Source: Citrus sinensis
Taxonomy: Eukaryota; Streptophyta; Magnoliopsida; Sapindales; Rutaceae
Direction: 5' to 3'
DNA: 64,000 bases
Assembly (NCBI RefSeq): GCF_022201045.2
Contig: NC_068564.1
Coordinates: forward strand, 33,137,001 to 33,201,000
The notes beneath the pieces were generated by a model. That model was given only the letters and a program-made list of their open reading frames with translations, made no database searches and was not told the origin of the DNA. Position numbers and translations under genes: made by a program. Of the stretch, positions 23,793 to 38,518 are shown one piece after another; position 1 is the stretch's first letter; the number at the start of each line of letters is the position of its first letter.

Positions 23793-24717
23793 TTAATTAG
23801 ATATATCGTGAGAATATTTTTGTCATGAATCTCTCTCGAAATTATTTTTCGATCTTTCTTCTTCCGAATAAAAGTTAGACAAATTCTCACGCAAAATGAC
23901 CCAGCTCAAGAAAGTTTTGATGGGAAAATGAAATGAGTGTGTAGGTAGATCTGCTTTATAAAATGCTTGAAGCCAAAGAGATAAAGCTTTCGTGTATGTT
24001 TCCACATGTTCAGAATGAAGAAACTTTCCTCTTGATTACGTATGATCACTAGATTCACATTTCTCACCTTCCTCTAGATTTTTCTTCTGGAGTTGTAACA
24101 AAATCTCAGTGATTTACAAATAATAATAGTAAAAAGCTTCTAAGGATGCGAGCTCGGCTATTTTTTTTTTTTTTCTTTTAGTGCAAATATCTAATGAAAC
24201 AATAAAATAATGGCATCTTTATCTTTTAAATAAACTAAAACGCACGATTAGTGATTAGAAAATCAGTTTTCTAAAGCATAGAAAATCAGTCTTGTTCATG
24301 TGCCAACACAGTAATGTCAATCTTTATATCAGGACTTGCTCACTTATTTATTTTTTAAATTAAAAAAAAAATCAGAAAACCCTCTTGTATATCTAACTAA
24401 ATCCTTACATTGATTAACTATCAAATAAAATAGCATGCTTTAAATTCATTTTCGTAAGTTTTGCTCCTATGGAATCCATACAAGCTAAGCAATCTGCAAA
24501 AGGAAATAGTTCATTAAGACATTAAAGAGAAGCAACCGTTTAGCTCCCAATAATTTGCCGCCACGTTTAGAAATGTTACATATCATATATATTTTATTTT
24601 ATTTTATTTTTTATAAAAAAAAAAAATAGATATCATATTTCACATTGCGTTTGCTTGTTACTATTGTAAATGCTAACTTTCTAAAGACTAATAGATTTAC
24701 ACGCAGCCATTTGGTTT

Positions 24718-24726
24718 CTATATAAT
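24718..24726 (+). promoter_or_regulatory. TATA box of the PAQR gene
   Basis: CTATATAAT lies about 155 bp before the start codon at 24880, a plausible distance for a 5' UTR of about 125 nt. Confidence 0.4.
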
Positions 24727-24879
24727 TCATTCACACATCACAACAAGTACTCACGACACATACATAATCGACCACACTAAACATTTCAAATCCGCTGGAT
24801 TCACTCAATCGCCGGCCGATCTCTCGCCGGAAAAGGAATCCCACTTGGGAAATTCCGGCGAGGCCAAATATTTTCAACC

Positions 24880-27498
24880 ATGAAGCAGCAAATGAGAAAA
24901 AAAGGTGGCAAGATGAAGCAGCTGGATGGTGATTCGTTATCAATAGAGAAAAGCAAGAACAAGAAGAATGATTATATGATTATGAAAAAGGAGAAAAGAT
25001 TGGTGAAGTTTCAAGAGCTGCCTGATTATATGAAAGATAATGAATACATTTTGGATTATTACAGATGCGAATGGCCATTGAAGGACGCCTGTCTCAGTGT
25101 TTTCTCTTGGCACAATGAAACCCTAAACATTTGGACGTAAGTGAATTTAATTATATTTTTCTTTAATTTAATTATTTTTTTAAAGAAAAAATAAATAAAT
25201 TCTTGGCGCAGGCATTTGGTGGGGTTTTTCATATTTGCAGTATTAGTGGTGATGAGCTCAATGGAGAAGCTGGAGCTTGAAAGTTCTTTCATCATGAAGA
25301 AGTTTTTCTCCAGGTAAAAGGAAAATGAAGATTATCAGGACTTGGTTGCAATTTCCATATTTGTTTTGTCCATTTTGGTCCCTTAGAAAAGTTTCTCGAA
25401 ATTGATTATTTGGTTTGTGGGACCCAGGCCGGGAGAGATTTTTGGACCGTTCGTGCCGATGATGATGATGAAAAACGACACGATGAACGTTTCGGATAAT
25501 CACATGATGTTTCCGGTGAGTTCCTCTGTTGTTACAATTTCTTAGTTGGCGTATAGAATTATTTTAGTGATCACGTATTTTATGGTTTTACAAATAAATA
25601 CATAATGTTTTCATTTCTATCAGAAGAGTCCTCCTGACCAAAAGTTTTATCATAATGATCTAAATTCCCTTTACAAAATTGAATTTTGAATTTGGTGATG
25701 TGAGAACATGTAACCTAACATTCTTCATGCCACTTGGACACCGAAACTCATTTAATATAAATGAGAACATAGTTGGTCCATTTGTATTTTTCAATGAAAT
25801 ATTTAGTTTTTACAAATCCTAGTGTTAACTATCTTTGAGTGTTCTGAACAAGGACGAGTATCCATTGATACAAATATAAACTATGTCGTTATTTATGAAA
25901 TAAAAGAATCTTAGGGACCCATATGTTATTACTCCCTTTTCTTTTAAAGAAAATTTTGGTTGGGTAATTTCTTTTATTCAATTGTGGCTGAGATAAAATG
26001 GGCGGGGCAACATGACAGCAGAGAGATGAGACTATCACAGATAGGGCCCAGAAAGCGAGATATTCCAAAGCCCAGAAGATTGGCTGATAAGTGGGGCCAG
26101 GCACCATGTGATCTTTTGATGCTTTTGACGTTTTTTTCAAAATGTCCTCATTTTTTTTGGATTTTTTAAATAATTTTTTTTGTTTAGATATGCTTTCCAA
26201 AAAAGAGATTAAAAAAAAAAGATAAATTATTGTAAATGACTTTCATTTTCCTAAATATTTTATATTTGTTCTAATAAAAGGTCATGCAAGCGTGTAGGCA
26301 GGTGTAGGGTTTTGAAAGGGTCTCCTCTTTTTCATTTTAATTTCAGTAAATGCAATGAATTAGGGTTTCATATTCCACATGGGTGCTTTCAATTTTCATT
26401 GAAAGCTTGCTGACTTGCTCAATCAATTTTGGAACCATTTATTAGTCAATACCTTACCATTCGCTCACTTGCATATTGTAATCTTAAAATTTAGTTTCAT
26501 AAGTATTATAAAACTCAGCCTGATTTTGAAAGTTTTGGTAAATTTTGATTGTAAACGTCAGTTAAAGAAAAGAGGTAAAAACAGAACTGCTATTTGACTA
26601 TGTATAAAGCCTGGGGGGCAAGGAATTGTTTTCATGATAACCCCCCAACCAAAAAAAAAAAGGGCTCTTCTACAATATGGCCCCTGAATTGTGGATTCTG
26701 GTTCTTAAGCAGACATGAGAGGGACTTGTACTAACTTTCTGATTCTAACGCGATCATATATTATTGGACATAAATTATTGGATGGTGCTCTATTGAAAAT
26801 GGTATTGATGTCGTTTTCAGGGTTCACTCATGAATAACATTACAGAGCCATCAGGTTTCCACGTACGTGAACAAGTTACTCAAGAAGCAATTCCAAAGTG
26901 GCCTTGGTTTGTTTTCTTATTTGGTGCAATGGGTTGCTTAATTTGCAGCTCTCTTTCTCACCTTCTTGCTTGCCACTCTAGACGCTTTAATATCTTCTTC
27001 TGGCGCCTAGATTATGCTGGAATCTCCCTCATGATCGTCTCCTCCTTCTTCGCTCCCATCTACTACACCTTCTACTGCCACCCGCAAACCCGATTCCTTT
27101 ACCTTACTTCCATAACCACGCTGGGAATCCTCGCCATCATCACCCTGCTTGCACCTGGTCTATCTTCTCCCCGTTTCCGCTCTTTCAGGGCCTCACTATT
27201 CCTTGCCATGGGATTCTCAGGTGTGATACCCGCAACTCATGCACTCATCCTCCATTGGGGTCATCCGCATGTATACATTTCCCTTGGATACGAGCTTGCT
27301 ATGGCGGTCTTATACAGTGTAGGAGCTGGCTTTTATGTTGGCAGAATTCCAGAAAGATGGAAGCCTGGTGCATTTGATATTGCAGGGCACAGCCACCAGA
27401 TTTTTCATGTGTTTGTTGTCTTGGGGGCACTTGCTCACTGTGCTGCCACATTATTCATTATGGATTTTCGCCAGGGATCTCCTCCCTGTGTTTCTTAG
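24880..27498 (+). CDS. Heptahelical PAQR/adiponectin-receptor-like membrane protein (HHP2/HHP3 type)
   Basis: Four exons (24880-25136, 25212-25313, 25428-25515, 26821-27498) join in phase to 374 residues. The cytosolic N-terminus is lysine-rich and leads into the PAQR signature [20 protein letters not shown] and [10 protein letters not shown] (about 60-87). Seven hydrophobic helices follow. The presumed metal-binding histidines are visible as SSLSH (about residue 196) and GHSHQIFH (about 341 and 345). The strongly conserved C-terminal core [23 protein letters not shown] is present. Plant HHP proteins are membrane receptors or hydrolase-like proteins linked to ABA, osmotic stress and sugar responses, related to animal adiponectin and yeast Izh proteins. 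The extracellular or loop segment encoded by exon 3 is methionine-rich (PMMMMKND). Family membership is certain; the choice of HHP2/3 over HHP1 or HHP4/5 rests on recalled sequence and gene order. It is convergent with the next gene. Confidence 0.92.
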
Positions 27499-28388
27499 AC
27501 GTTTTAAATTTAGCTAGAGATTAATCATATTCGGGACAACTTTTAGTCCCTGTCAGCAGTTTTATTCAAAAGCAATTCATGTTGCACTTGTAACTTCTGA
27601 AAAATAGTATATAACTACTGTTAAGAAATCACTTGACTCAAGAATTAGTAAGGCAGAAGCAGAATCAAACACAGTAAGGAGGGAATATTTGAAGACAAGA
27701 CTTGTCGTTCAAAACTAGCTCTGGTACCATCACAATTAACCACTAGATCGAAAGCTTAAAATTTGAGCACTTAATCTTTTCTCTACTTATTCAGGCAAGT
27801 TGCATAGGGAAGTATGCTAAAAGATTTCACCAAAAAAGCAGTTATTTGCCGAATCTGTTACAAGCCGATTCTTACATTTCAAACATTTAACTTCCGGACA
27901 TCAAAGTTCTGTCTACAGACCAACTATTGAGCAGTAAGATTACAACAGGTTATCAGAAATTGCATTTAGCTAAAGGCAACAAAACTGAAACTTTACTAAT
28001 TATCAGTGCATATCTTACATGCAGCCAATAGTCCTAGTATGACATAACAGGTACAAAATTCTCGAATTTATTGCTGTTTAAATTAATAAAAAAGAATAAA
28101 AGGAAAAGACATGAACTGACCAGAGAACTACTCAAGGGATCCTTCTTGGTGACGGTATATCTTTTACATACCAGCTGCTGAACAATATCTTTCTCACTGC
28201 AGCAGACCCAAAGTACCAAAAAAATCTTCACGTTGCCTGGTACACTAGTCAAAAACTTCTAAGTAGAATAAAATATTCCTGTGAGTCCCAGCCTCCAGTG
28301 TCTTGTATATAGCTTCTGTCATCTCTCACAGCTATACAACCCTCAGCTGTGAACCACTCGCATAGTATTTAAGAAAAATTAAAGGCCT
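27499..28388. other. Convergent 3' flanks
   Basis: About 890 bp between the stop codons of the plus-strand PAQR gene and the minus-strand TSS/REC2-type gene. It should contain both 3' UTRs. No further gene is seen. Confidence 0.5.
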
Positions 28389-31300
28389 TCAACTTGTAAC
28401 CTCAACTATTTCAGCTTCACTGTCGCTGTAATCTCCCCAACACTTGCTTATTTTTTCTTCAACTGGTTTATCATTGAAAATATCCTTTGCCAAAACTGCG
28501 CCGCTGGTCACTGGGGCTACATCCGTTGGTTTCTCTTCAACTACAGGATTATTGCTCTCATTGTGCACGTATGAATCTTCAGTAGGTTTTTGCTCAGTTG
28601 GCTGAGTCTCAACCTTACTTTCCACCGAGGACTTCTCATCATCAGGGTTGATTTCAGCTCCAACATCAACAATTATAACACCAGCAGAATCTACTGAATC
28701 AATAGGAGCAGGAATCCCATTTTGAGTCAGTGGCATACCATTCATAAACCCATTAGGCATAACTGGAACACCATTTGGGGATACAGCGAAACTGTTTGGA
28801 GACACTGGCATGCCATTTGGAGAAACCGGATAGCCATTAGGAATCCAAGGTTGGCTTGGTACAAACTCAGCTGCATGTGGGTTCATAATTCTTGGAGGGC
28901 TGAAGTGATTTACTTCTGCAGTATGTTCAGCATTAGGAAAACTAAGTTGTTTACGTGGGACCCTATTTCCAGATCTGTTATAGCCACCAGACAGTCTTGG
29001 ACCGTAAGGAACTCGAGCTGTAGCAGACTGATGAGGTGATCTACGGACAGGATTAACCTTAAGCATTGGAGGTATATTCACTGGTGGAGGAAGAATACCT
29101 CCATGATCTTTGAAAGCAGGAACAACAATAGAACCAAAAACTGGAACTGTGGATGGGTTAAATGGCGGTGCAGCAGCAGAAAGTTTTGTTGTTGTCTCCT
29201 TTACCGTTTCTACTTCATCGCGCTTTTCTACTTGAGCTGGCAATGGATTGACACCGATGTCATCATTTGGTAGTTCTTGCGGACTTTCTGTTACTTTCCC
29301 TTTAGGAAAAGAAGCATCCTGTTCTGGTAACAAAGTTGATTTCTCGGTTAAAATGGTCTGAGGTTCCAGATCAGGGGAAGCCTCTATGCATCTCTGCAGT
29401 GATCCTGACTCCAAGCCATCGATTTTAGAAGGATTAACGTTTGAATTCTTCAAAGGATCTGAATTTTCAAATCCTAGAACTTCTACATTTCCAGCTTCTG
29501 TATTTGTGGTTCCAACTGCAGCGCCTATTACTTCTTTTCCAGCCTTTGCTGCTGTATCCACTAATGCAGAATCCCTTTTTGTCTGCAAGGTTTCACCTGA
29601 GTCCCTGACTTCTGTCTTTTCTTCTTCCTTGACAGAGTACTTTGTTTCTCCCTCAGAAACCACGAGTTGGTTTTCTTCTGCGGGCTTCACAGCTGTCACA
29701 TCACCTGGGGTGACCACCGACATTGCTGCCTCCTGATTCACCTGAGAACTTGATTCTATGGCAGGATTCCCTTTTGGAAACTGTTCAGCCACGGCCTTCA
29801 CAATTGTTCCGGGAGGAGCCAAAGCAACTTCTTTGTAGGAGAAAAGTTTCCCAGCTGCTTGAACACCCATTGAACTTGCAGCAGGAGCAGACTTGGCAAG
29901 TAGATCGGTGGAAGCTGGGCTAGCTGGGGATGATTTATCTGCTCCTGCAGTGGAAATGCTTGCAGCTTGTAACTTAGGACTGAAGCTTGAACTTTTAACA
30001 AACTTTTTGGGAACAGGAAGATTAGATCCAGATGTGGCAGCAGATTCACTTGGAATCGGTTTTGGGGATGTGAAATTAATGGGCTTTCCTCGATATCTTG
30101 ATGACTGAGATACATTTGTAAAGTTAGTATCTAGTTTTGCTAGGCTTGGCCTCCTTGAACCAGAAGATCTGCGAGCTGTAAGTGAGCGACCCTTGGGAAC
30201 AGCTTCCTGCCATCCTTCATCTGAATTCTCCTCTTGTTCAAGGTCATCATTTTTAATCATTATCGATTGATCTGGGAGACCTGAATCAGATTTTTCAATC
30301 TTAGGTTCCAACAAATGAACCTCAGATTTATTCTCTTTATCACTTGAGTTCTCCACTACAGGAGAAGTTGGTGACACAATTTCGTCCTTCTGATATTCGT
30401 CCGAGACAGTTTCGCAAGTTTGGCCAGGTTTGCCTTTGAGCTGCATGATGAAGGAAAAACTATTAATAAGATTATTTCTGCACAGAGAAAAACAAGCAGG
30501 ATGAGCAGTGTAAAGAATGAAAGTTGGGATAATTATCATCTTATCACCTTTGCACGAGCTTTCCTTTGGGCATCTCTTGCTTTAGAGTCTGTGTCTGGTG
30601 CTATGTAATCCAAAAGGTCTGAAACACTGATTCAAGATGGGAAACTTTAGTTAATACCCGGTGGTTCAGAAGAACGTCAATTTAAATTTGAGCACTGTTT
30701 ATATTTTAGCATTGGAATTAAAACTCTGTTGAAGGAAATGAAATGATATGCAAGGATATATTATTCTGCTCTGACATTGTTACCTTAAATGACCTTTGCT
30801 GGATATTGAGGCATCTGGCTTTGGGGTACCATTGCGTGCAGCTTCTTGCTGCTCCAAAGCCTTAGATTCAAAGTACTCGAGCCATGCAGCAGCATCCTAC
30901 AAAGTTCATTGTATGAGAAGTTGAAAAACAAGGAACATCATAAAATAATATTCAATCATCATACAGCAAAACTGAACCTACCTGTGTCCGCAGATCCTCA
31001 GACCCAAGTTTGGCCTGCAGTATTTGCAGGGTAGTTTGTTCATGCTGAACACTTAAGGAGTATGCCTCCATCAAAGAGAGAGCAATTGCTATGGCATGGT
31101 AGCTGGCAGCAGTCTGAAGAAACCAGAAAAGTATTTAAAGCAAATACAATCGAATGATCTAAAGTATGGGACTAACCATATTAGTCCAGAACCAAGCTAC
31201 TCACCTGCCTGAATCATGTTTTAATTTTGAATGAACCTTAGAGGCCATCATTCAACCTAATTATTTCTAAAATTTCTTTTATTAGTCATAACATATTAAA

Positions 31301-34300
31301 ATAGACTTCCATCTTGCAAATCTAATCAAAGTAAAAGCATTAAAGCACTAGTTTTATAATACCATGCTTCTAAAATGCTTCCTCTGTGAGAGTAAAAATA
31401 TTACCTGTATATGATCAGCTCCAAGTAGTCTTTGGTTACACTTCAGAGCTTCGTGTAGGTACCTAAGAGCAACATGGACATTCCCCAAACCTTCTTCCAT
31501 CATTGCTACGTTAATGTAGGTGGCTGCCGTATTTGGATGAGAAGGACCGCATGTTAAATGCAAGAGATACAATGCGCGATTGACATACCTAGAATAAGGA
31601 AAACATGTTTGTAAGTTCACAATAGGATATCCGCTATATTATAGAGAATCATGAGGAATAGCCCTAATAAAAACATAATAATCTAGAAAAATAAGTCAAT
31701 AAGAAATCTATAATAACTCACTTCAAGGCTAACTCTGTATGTTGAAGTCGATAGTAAAAGACAGCTAGGTCTCCATAACTCTTCATTGTATCTGGATGAT
31801 CAAGTCCAAGTTCTCTCTCATTTATATCCAGTGCTTTTTGCTGGTAAATGGTTGCCTAATGATGTGAAAAAGGTCAGCATTGAACAGAAAAGTTAAAAGA
31901 ACTTGCATGATAAACGATGTCATATTTCTACAAAGTTAAGAATGTAACTTAAACTAGAAAACTTTCTGAGGTCAGAGTTGTGCAGGAATATGTCATGCAT
32001 TCAGTACTGATACTTCTTTCAAATTATGGTCTACTATAAACAGACACCAGAATACCATGTTCAAGGTACTAAAATAACAACTGCAATGGGCTTGAGTTTC
32101 TCCAGACATGAGTGGCCAGCACAACAATATCAGCCATCTGATGCATGCATACTAGTATTTAAATGTTTCAAAGCAATTACCTGATTAAAATCCCCTGTAT
32201 GGTAGAGCACTACAGCCAGGAGACTATATGCTCCAGCTGTCATTCGATGGTAAGGACCACAAACTGACATAAGCTTCGAAAGTGCCTTCAAGATTCAATA
32301 TGGAACACTGGTTCAATTTGCCATTGCCGCTAGTAAAATATACTGAAAAGTGATAAAGAGAAAGAAGCTATCCAAACCTTAGAGCCATAATTAACAGCAT
32401 CCTCCAATTTTCCTTTGTCCAAAGAAGTCTTCGATGATTCAAGTAGTGTTCGCCCATCTGCAGATGAACATGCAACATGCTGTAGGGAAGAATAAAATTT
32501 GTTATAAAACTGAAGTGTACTACAAGTAAGATCATAGTCTGCTTCTAATGGCAATACAATGTTACCTTATAGACAGGAACAATGCTTATGATATCCGATT
32601 TTCTAAAAGGAGATTCAGAGTCCATATCATAGTCCCTAGGAACAAGCTCAAGCCCAACCTGACAAAAGAATACTTCACTAAGAAACCCAGAGATGGAGTA
32701 TATTCATTCTAAGGTACACCAAAGAGCAGCAAAAGGGTCTAATCACAAACCTTATGAGATAACCCACGAAGAATGGAAAATTTTCTCAGGTCCGGGCAGC
32801 TTTCATGATTCCACCGCCATCCAAATCTTCTTAAAAGGAAAGTCTCCACCCATTTCCATTTTAACATATCTTCATTAGTGATATCTTCATCGGCATTTGC
32901 AGATGGTGTTCCTAACAATATGTTCAAACATGCTGCTATTGATGCAGCCAAGTCAGCAACGTTGTCAACTGCTGCTACAACAGCTTGCAATATGTGTTTA
33001 TAAGCTCGAACAACCATCTCATGTACACATAGCGATTGAACATGAGGTAGCTTGTCTGCCAGTTCAACCTAGAATGTTCCCAGGAAAATTGGAAAAGAAA
33101 AGAAATTAAAAGTGAGCAAGAATGAAAACAACGTAGAAGAGAAGGAAGAGTGTAGTTAAAATTTTATAATAGGGGGACACCAAACATTTCTTAGTAGTTA
33201 CCAGCATCCACACACTTCTCAATAAAAATATGCAATCTCATATAAAGCAATGGTAGAGAACAAGAAGATGATAAACAAATTGAAGTTTTTCTTGGCTGAT
33301 TGATTATTTTAGGACTCTCAATCCCCTATTTCACCTCCCCCTGCTAACCCTTTCTCTTTGAACAACTTTGAACAACTTTAGTGACAAACATAACTTCTCT
33401 TCTGTCACCATATAAACAACAATCATTGCTTAGCTCTTTGATACTTGGTAAGATGAAAAACTGCAAATTACTTTTTCAAAATGTAATTTTACTTTACCCA
33501 ATGTGAATTGCTTCTTCTAGAGAAGAGATAGTGTATAGGAAAACTGAAAATAATCATGCCCTAACCTTCAACCATATGAATTTTCAATTACTGTCTGTAA
33601 CTGTTTTATAGTATATTTGACTACAATAACTATGTTCTTCTCTTTGCAGTTTCTTCCTGTCTATATCGAGGGCAAAGAAAAATCAACCAGCCTTTACTAG
33701 AGGTAGAATGTCATTCGTTAAGTTGTGGCATAAGAAGTTTAAAAAATGAATAAGGTAATGAACAAGAAAATACAAGAAATAAAGAAATTACCACGCGTCC
33801 CAAGGAGCACATTTGCAAACCTCTGGTATGCATAAAATCTGTCAATGTTCTTCCATCAACTGGTGAAAGTTCTAGGGAGCCAAAATCTGCTACCTGATAA
33901 ATTTGGGTGATACCAACCAGATATATTATCCGCAGAAAATCTCAGGGGAAATGAAAAGATGGTAATAGGGAACTAACCAGTTTTGGAAGTGCAGTATCAG
34001 CATAGTATTTATGCGCCATTTCAATCAACTCATCAGGTGACTGCCACACAAACAAACAATTACAATGGAAAAAGGTAATGGAAAGACTACCGAGTTTAAT
34101 AAGCATGTAAGGATAAAATCTTGAACTACATTGGAAAACTAGAAAGATAGATGATTTTAAGAAAAATTATTGATCAAATCTTGTTATCCAGAGAAGCAGT
34201 AAGCAAACCTTAAGGTGAAGACCAGTTTCTGATTCTTTAAGGCGCAAATAAGCTGATTCAGAAATCAGCTTTTTCCACAATTCTTCCATTTCCTCATCTC

Positions 34301-37300
34301 GTTTCTCCAATTCCTTCTGATCAGTAGCATCAGATTTCTTATTCATGTCAAGGTTGTTATCTGCAGGAACCTGCTTTCCCTGCTCAGTTTTGTTGATTCT
34401 GCCATCTGTTTTCTTCTTTATATCCTTCAGCAGTGCACCTTGCTTTCCAAGACCCTTGACAGCAGGCTCAAGCTTAGGTTCTTCAGTTTTCTTGGATTCA
34501 TTTTTCCCAGAAGCCTGATTTTGCAAATGTTGCACCCAACATGCTCCTAGCTCCCATCTTATAGATCTGGTATGTTTGGAGGGTTCTTCTTGCAACTTCA
34601 GCAAACTATCCTCTATTACTTTCCGTACCAAAGACCTAGCCGACCGCAAATTCTCGAAATCTGTACTCTGAGATCGCTGAAATGCACTAGAGCTTTGAGG
34701 GGAGGATGACTTGTGCAATAGCATCCGCAAGCTGAAAAATGATGCCAGGAAGAGTAGTAAATAAGGTACAATTCCGTGTGTACATTATTCCTTTCATTTT
34801 AATGTATCCTAAGGTGTTCAGGCGTGTGTGCATGCCCATGGATGGGAATTGATGGAAAAGTTAGTCAGATAGATGTGTACTCTATTGTGTATCAAGTTAA
34901 AGTATCCAACAAAACAAGCGTTTTATTAGTAGCGCATCTTCAGTCCACAATCATACACTAAGCCAAGGTATTAGCTGACCTATTCACATTCAAGGCATTT
35001 GCACCTCCTTCAGTCTGGTCCTCAATGTCAATGTCCTGCGGAATAGGATGTCCATCCCAATTCACCTCTGCTGAAACTTTTACAACAGCTGTATAACCAG
35101 AATGTCTGATAATCACAACGCCCAAAGTAGAAGTGTCCTGCAAGACCAAAAGACGAAATCAACTATTAAAACAACCTACTTCAGTAAATCGATATAAGCA
35201 TTCAAAGCAATGTAGCCCTCACGTGAATAGTTGTGCTCTCATCAGCTGTTATGCCTTTTAGTAAATTTCTCTGAGTAAGGTCTTTTTGTGACATGCCAAG
35301 AACCTGACTTCCATCATTTTTACAGTCCAACTTTACACTAGCATCTGGCACATCTCTTGCCACCTTAATAATTAAATCTCCAACTCTTTCCTCATGCACA
35401 ATTGAAGCAGCAGGATCATTTAAAGAGTGCTGGTTACTCTCAATGAGAGTTTTTATTGCTGCAACAGCTTTAAAAAGTGATATGTCGACAAATAAACTGT
35501 GAAGTAAAAAGGCTTTGCGATCTCGAATTTGCCTCTCTTCTGCTGTTTTGCAAGGCATTGCTGCCAAAATTGCAAACTCTCTTGCCCACTGCCTGTTATC
35601 ATGTTTACCATCTCTTCCTTGCCCACCTCCACTTCCTCCCCAGTTTTCATCTTCCACAGGAAGATGTGGGAAAATAGATGGGTTATCAGCAACAACTGGG
35701 GGGACAACCCATGTGTTTGCCCGAAAACCATAAGGAAGGTTGCCAAACTGAAATGGATACACAAAACATAAAATATATATAAGTGTAAAATCGTTTTCTC
35801 GATGGGATTACAATAAAAATTGTGAAAAACTATATCTAGTAAAGTATGCGCATGCGTACTTTATTGTGTTCAGTGAAAGCTTTCATAAGAGCTTTGTATG
35901 CCTGCAAGCAAAGTTTATAGTTCAATGAGTAGCACAGACCTCCATGAAAAAGTAGAAGTTGCACGTACGGAAGAAAAAATATTGAAAATAAGAATTCATC
36001 GAAACATGGAGCTACATGAGTGACACATATATTGAACTTACAGCATCAAAGGGCCTGCTTATTTGCTGGAGCAAACTGACTAAGGAGTGAAAAAGAAGAG
36101 GACGTTTTCCAGCTGGGTAGAACCCTTCTCGGGAAGCGACAATTGTCATCGGCTTCCCACTGCACACCCGAACCTGCATTATTCACCCATACCCACCGAA
36201 TACAAATATTAGTTTACATTGAGAGAACAAATAAACAATCATCTACATTATAACTAAAAGTCCCTCACATCAATTTGAAAGAAATCATCATCTGTTTTAT
36301 CCTCGAGGAACGGACGAGTCGACCTTCGAATGTCTGCAAGAGATACACAAGCGGAAAACAACCAACAAATAATTAAGCAGCAGACTCTACACAAACAAAT
36401 ATTGATGATTCATTCGTACAGCCAATTTTGTTAAATTGAGTTAAAGAAATAACAACAATGTAACAGAACCACAACATTATTTACAAGCTAAACGTTGCAC
36501 AATACATACATGTTCCATTTCAGGGTCTGTGAGCTCGCATCTTTTACAAATTCAAAAGATTAAAAAAAAAAAAAGAAAGCTTTTAAGAAACCGGCGTCGT
36601 TCTAAGGAAACAAATTCGAGGGCTTACATTGAAGCGGCGGAGTGAGGTGCGAGAAAGAGAAGAAATCGTAGAACTGGCCGAGTCTCGGAGGCGGACACAT
36701 GGACACCGCGTCACCTTTCTCCGTAATCTCCGACGTGTCCTTTCCACTCTTCGCCACGTGTCCGACGCAAACTCCGGCTCTATTCTCTCCCGCCTTGTTA
36801 GGCTTTGAATCACCTCCATTCGGAGACGTCGGTTCGCTCTCGATATTCGAACCGGCACTGGTCCGACCGGGCGGTTTGGGTGATGCACCGAAGCTGTTTG
36901 TGCAGGCGACGATGTCAAGGAGTCGACGTATGTGAGCGACTGCTTGCTCCTCTGAGTAGTCCTCTGTTTGGAAAATTTTAAAAATTAGTTAGGGATCTGA
37001 TTTGGTGTAATTAGTGTATCTTAAGTAATGATTGGCGTTAGATCTAGACCGTTGGGCTGGGAGCGAGGTGCGTAGATTGATGATTTACCTTCTTCGACGG
37101 TGAGGTGGCAGGGTTTGAGCGAGACGACATCCACTGAATCTTTGAGTTTCGATCCTCGTACCTGTAGGGGATTTCAGGATTCAGTTGGAAGCAGTTAATG
37201 TGATCGTTATTTGGCGGGTTCAACATTTTCATGCTTAAATTATATCATGTTTGTTTATGGAATTTCCTTGAATTTTAGTTTTTCGCATATAAGGTTATTT

Positions 37301-38477
37301 TAGATGTTGAATCAAAATACTCAAATGTTAATGTAGTGAAAAAAAAAAAGATCATTAATTAGTAATTCATTACGCAAGTACCCGCAAAACCATCTTGATG
37401 AAAAAAGAAAAAAAAAATATATATATATATAAGCAAATGTTAAGTTATAATAATTGTAATATACATTTCTCATGTGAACCACATAAATTATAAGTCTTAT
37501 AATTTTATGTGGTTCACATAAAAAATATATGGTACAATTATTATAACTTAAAGACTCCCATATATATATATATATATGATAAAAGTAATATCATGGTAAT
37601 CAACAGCCACCGTAAGATCAATGGACCACTTTCCGCATATCGACGACAATAAATGAACGACCAGCAAGTACATCCCAAAAAGGGACACTTAGATTGACCG
37701 TGAAAGCGATTGTATTATTTATATGAATGCAAGCAAATTATAACCGGGGGGCCACAAGCGGCGCAGGTTAGCAGAGCGTGGGCCGAAGTATAAATAATGA
37801 AATAGAGAGGGTGAGAATAATAAATAGAATTAAATAGAAGTACCTCGTGAGATAAAGTGAAGTTGGTCAAATGGCATGTCTCGACGTGGACCCCTAAAAG
37901 CTTTCTCACATCCAAGATCCTGTCTGTAGAGATACCCTTCACAAATTCGAACAAAACGTTCGCATCAAAACATTTAAAAAACTTTTATGATAATTTTTAT
38001 TTCACTCATGCTTATATATGGTAATTTATCAGTTGGAGTTGGAGATACAGAATTAGAAGTGAGATTTTAGTTGCATTGCAAGTGTAATCATGTTTCTCAT
38101 CTGCACTATGCCATATATCTAAAGCCATAATATAATGCAAATTTTTTTTAATAATTGAATTTCTTATTGGCTTCCGCAACGGAATTTTTTTTTACTTATT
38201 TTAAGTAATAACGAGTTCGGCAAAAAAAAAATAAAAAAAAAATCCAAAATTAGCAAATTGGACAATGGACTTTTCACCATAGCTGTATGCATGTACAAAT
38301 GTTGGGCTAAAAGAGGTACCCATGTTCTATTGCCCAATGAGGTCTAAAATTCTCCATTAACATTAAGAGGATATTGGTGAAAAATCATTTGCAAAAACAT
38401 CATTTCATATGCATAATTATTTTTTTTTTTTCTCTTGAAAATTTGGTGGGATAAGAATGTAAGCAACTAAAATCATA

Positions 38478-38518
<41 letters not shown>

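Larger units (their letters stand above)
19513..24717. other. Intergenic, about 5 kb
   Basis: This is the region between the divergent AP2 and PAQR genes and contains both promoters. I recognise a short MITE-like inverted repeat (21184-21361) and an (AT)n run (23767-23792). An open frame of 120 codons at 22883-23245 (minus) has no recognisable motif. No other gene is supported. Confidence 0.5.

Noticed and set aside
28722-29923. Plus-strand open frames opposite the last exon of the TSS/REC2-type gene
   Set aside because: They are antisense shadows of a long, well-supported coding exon.
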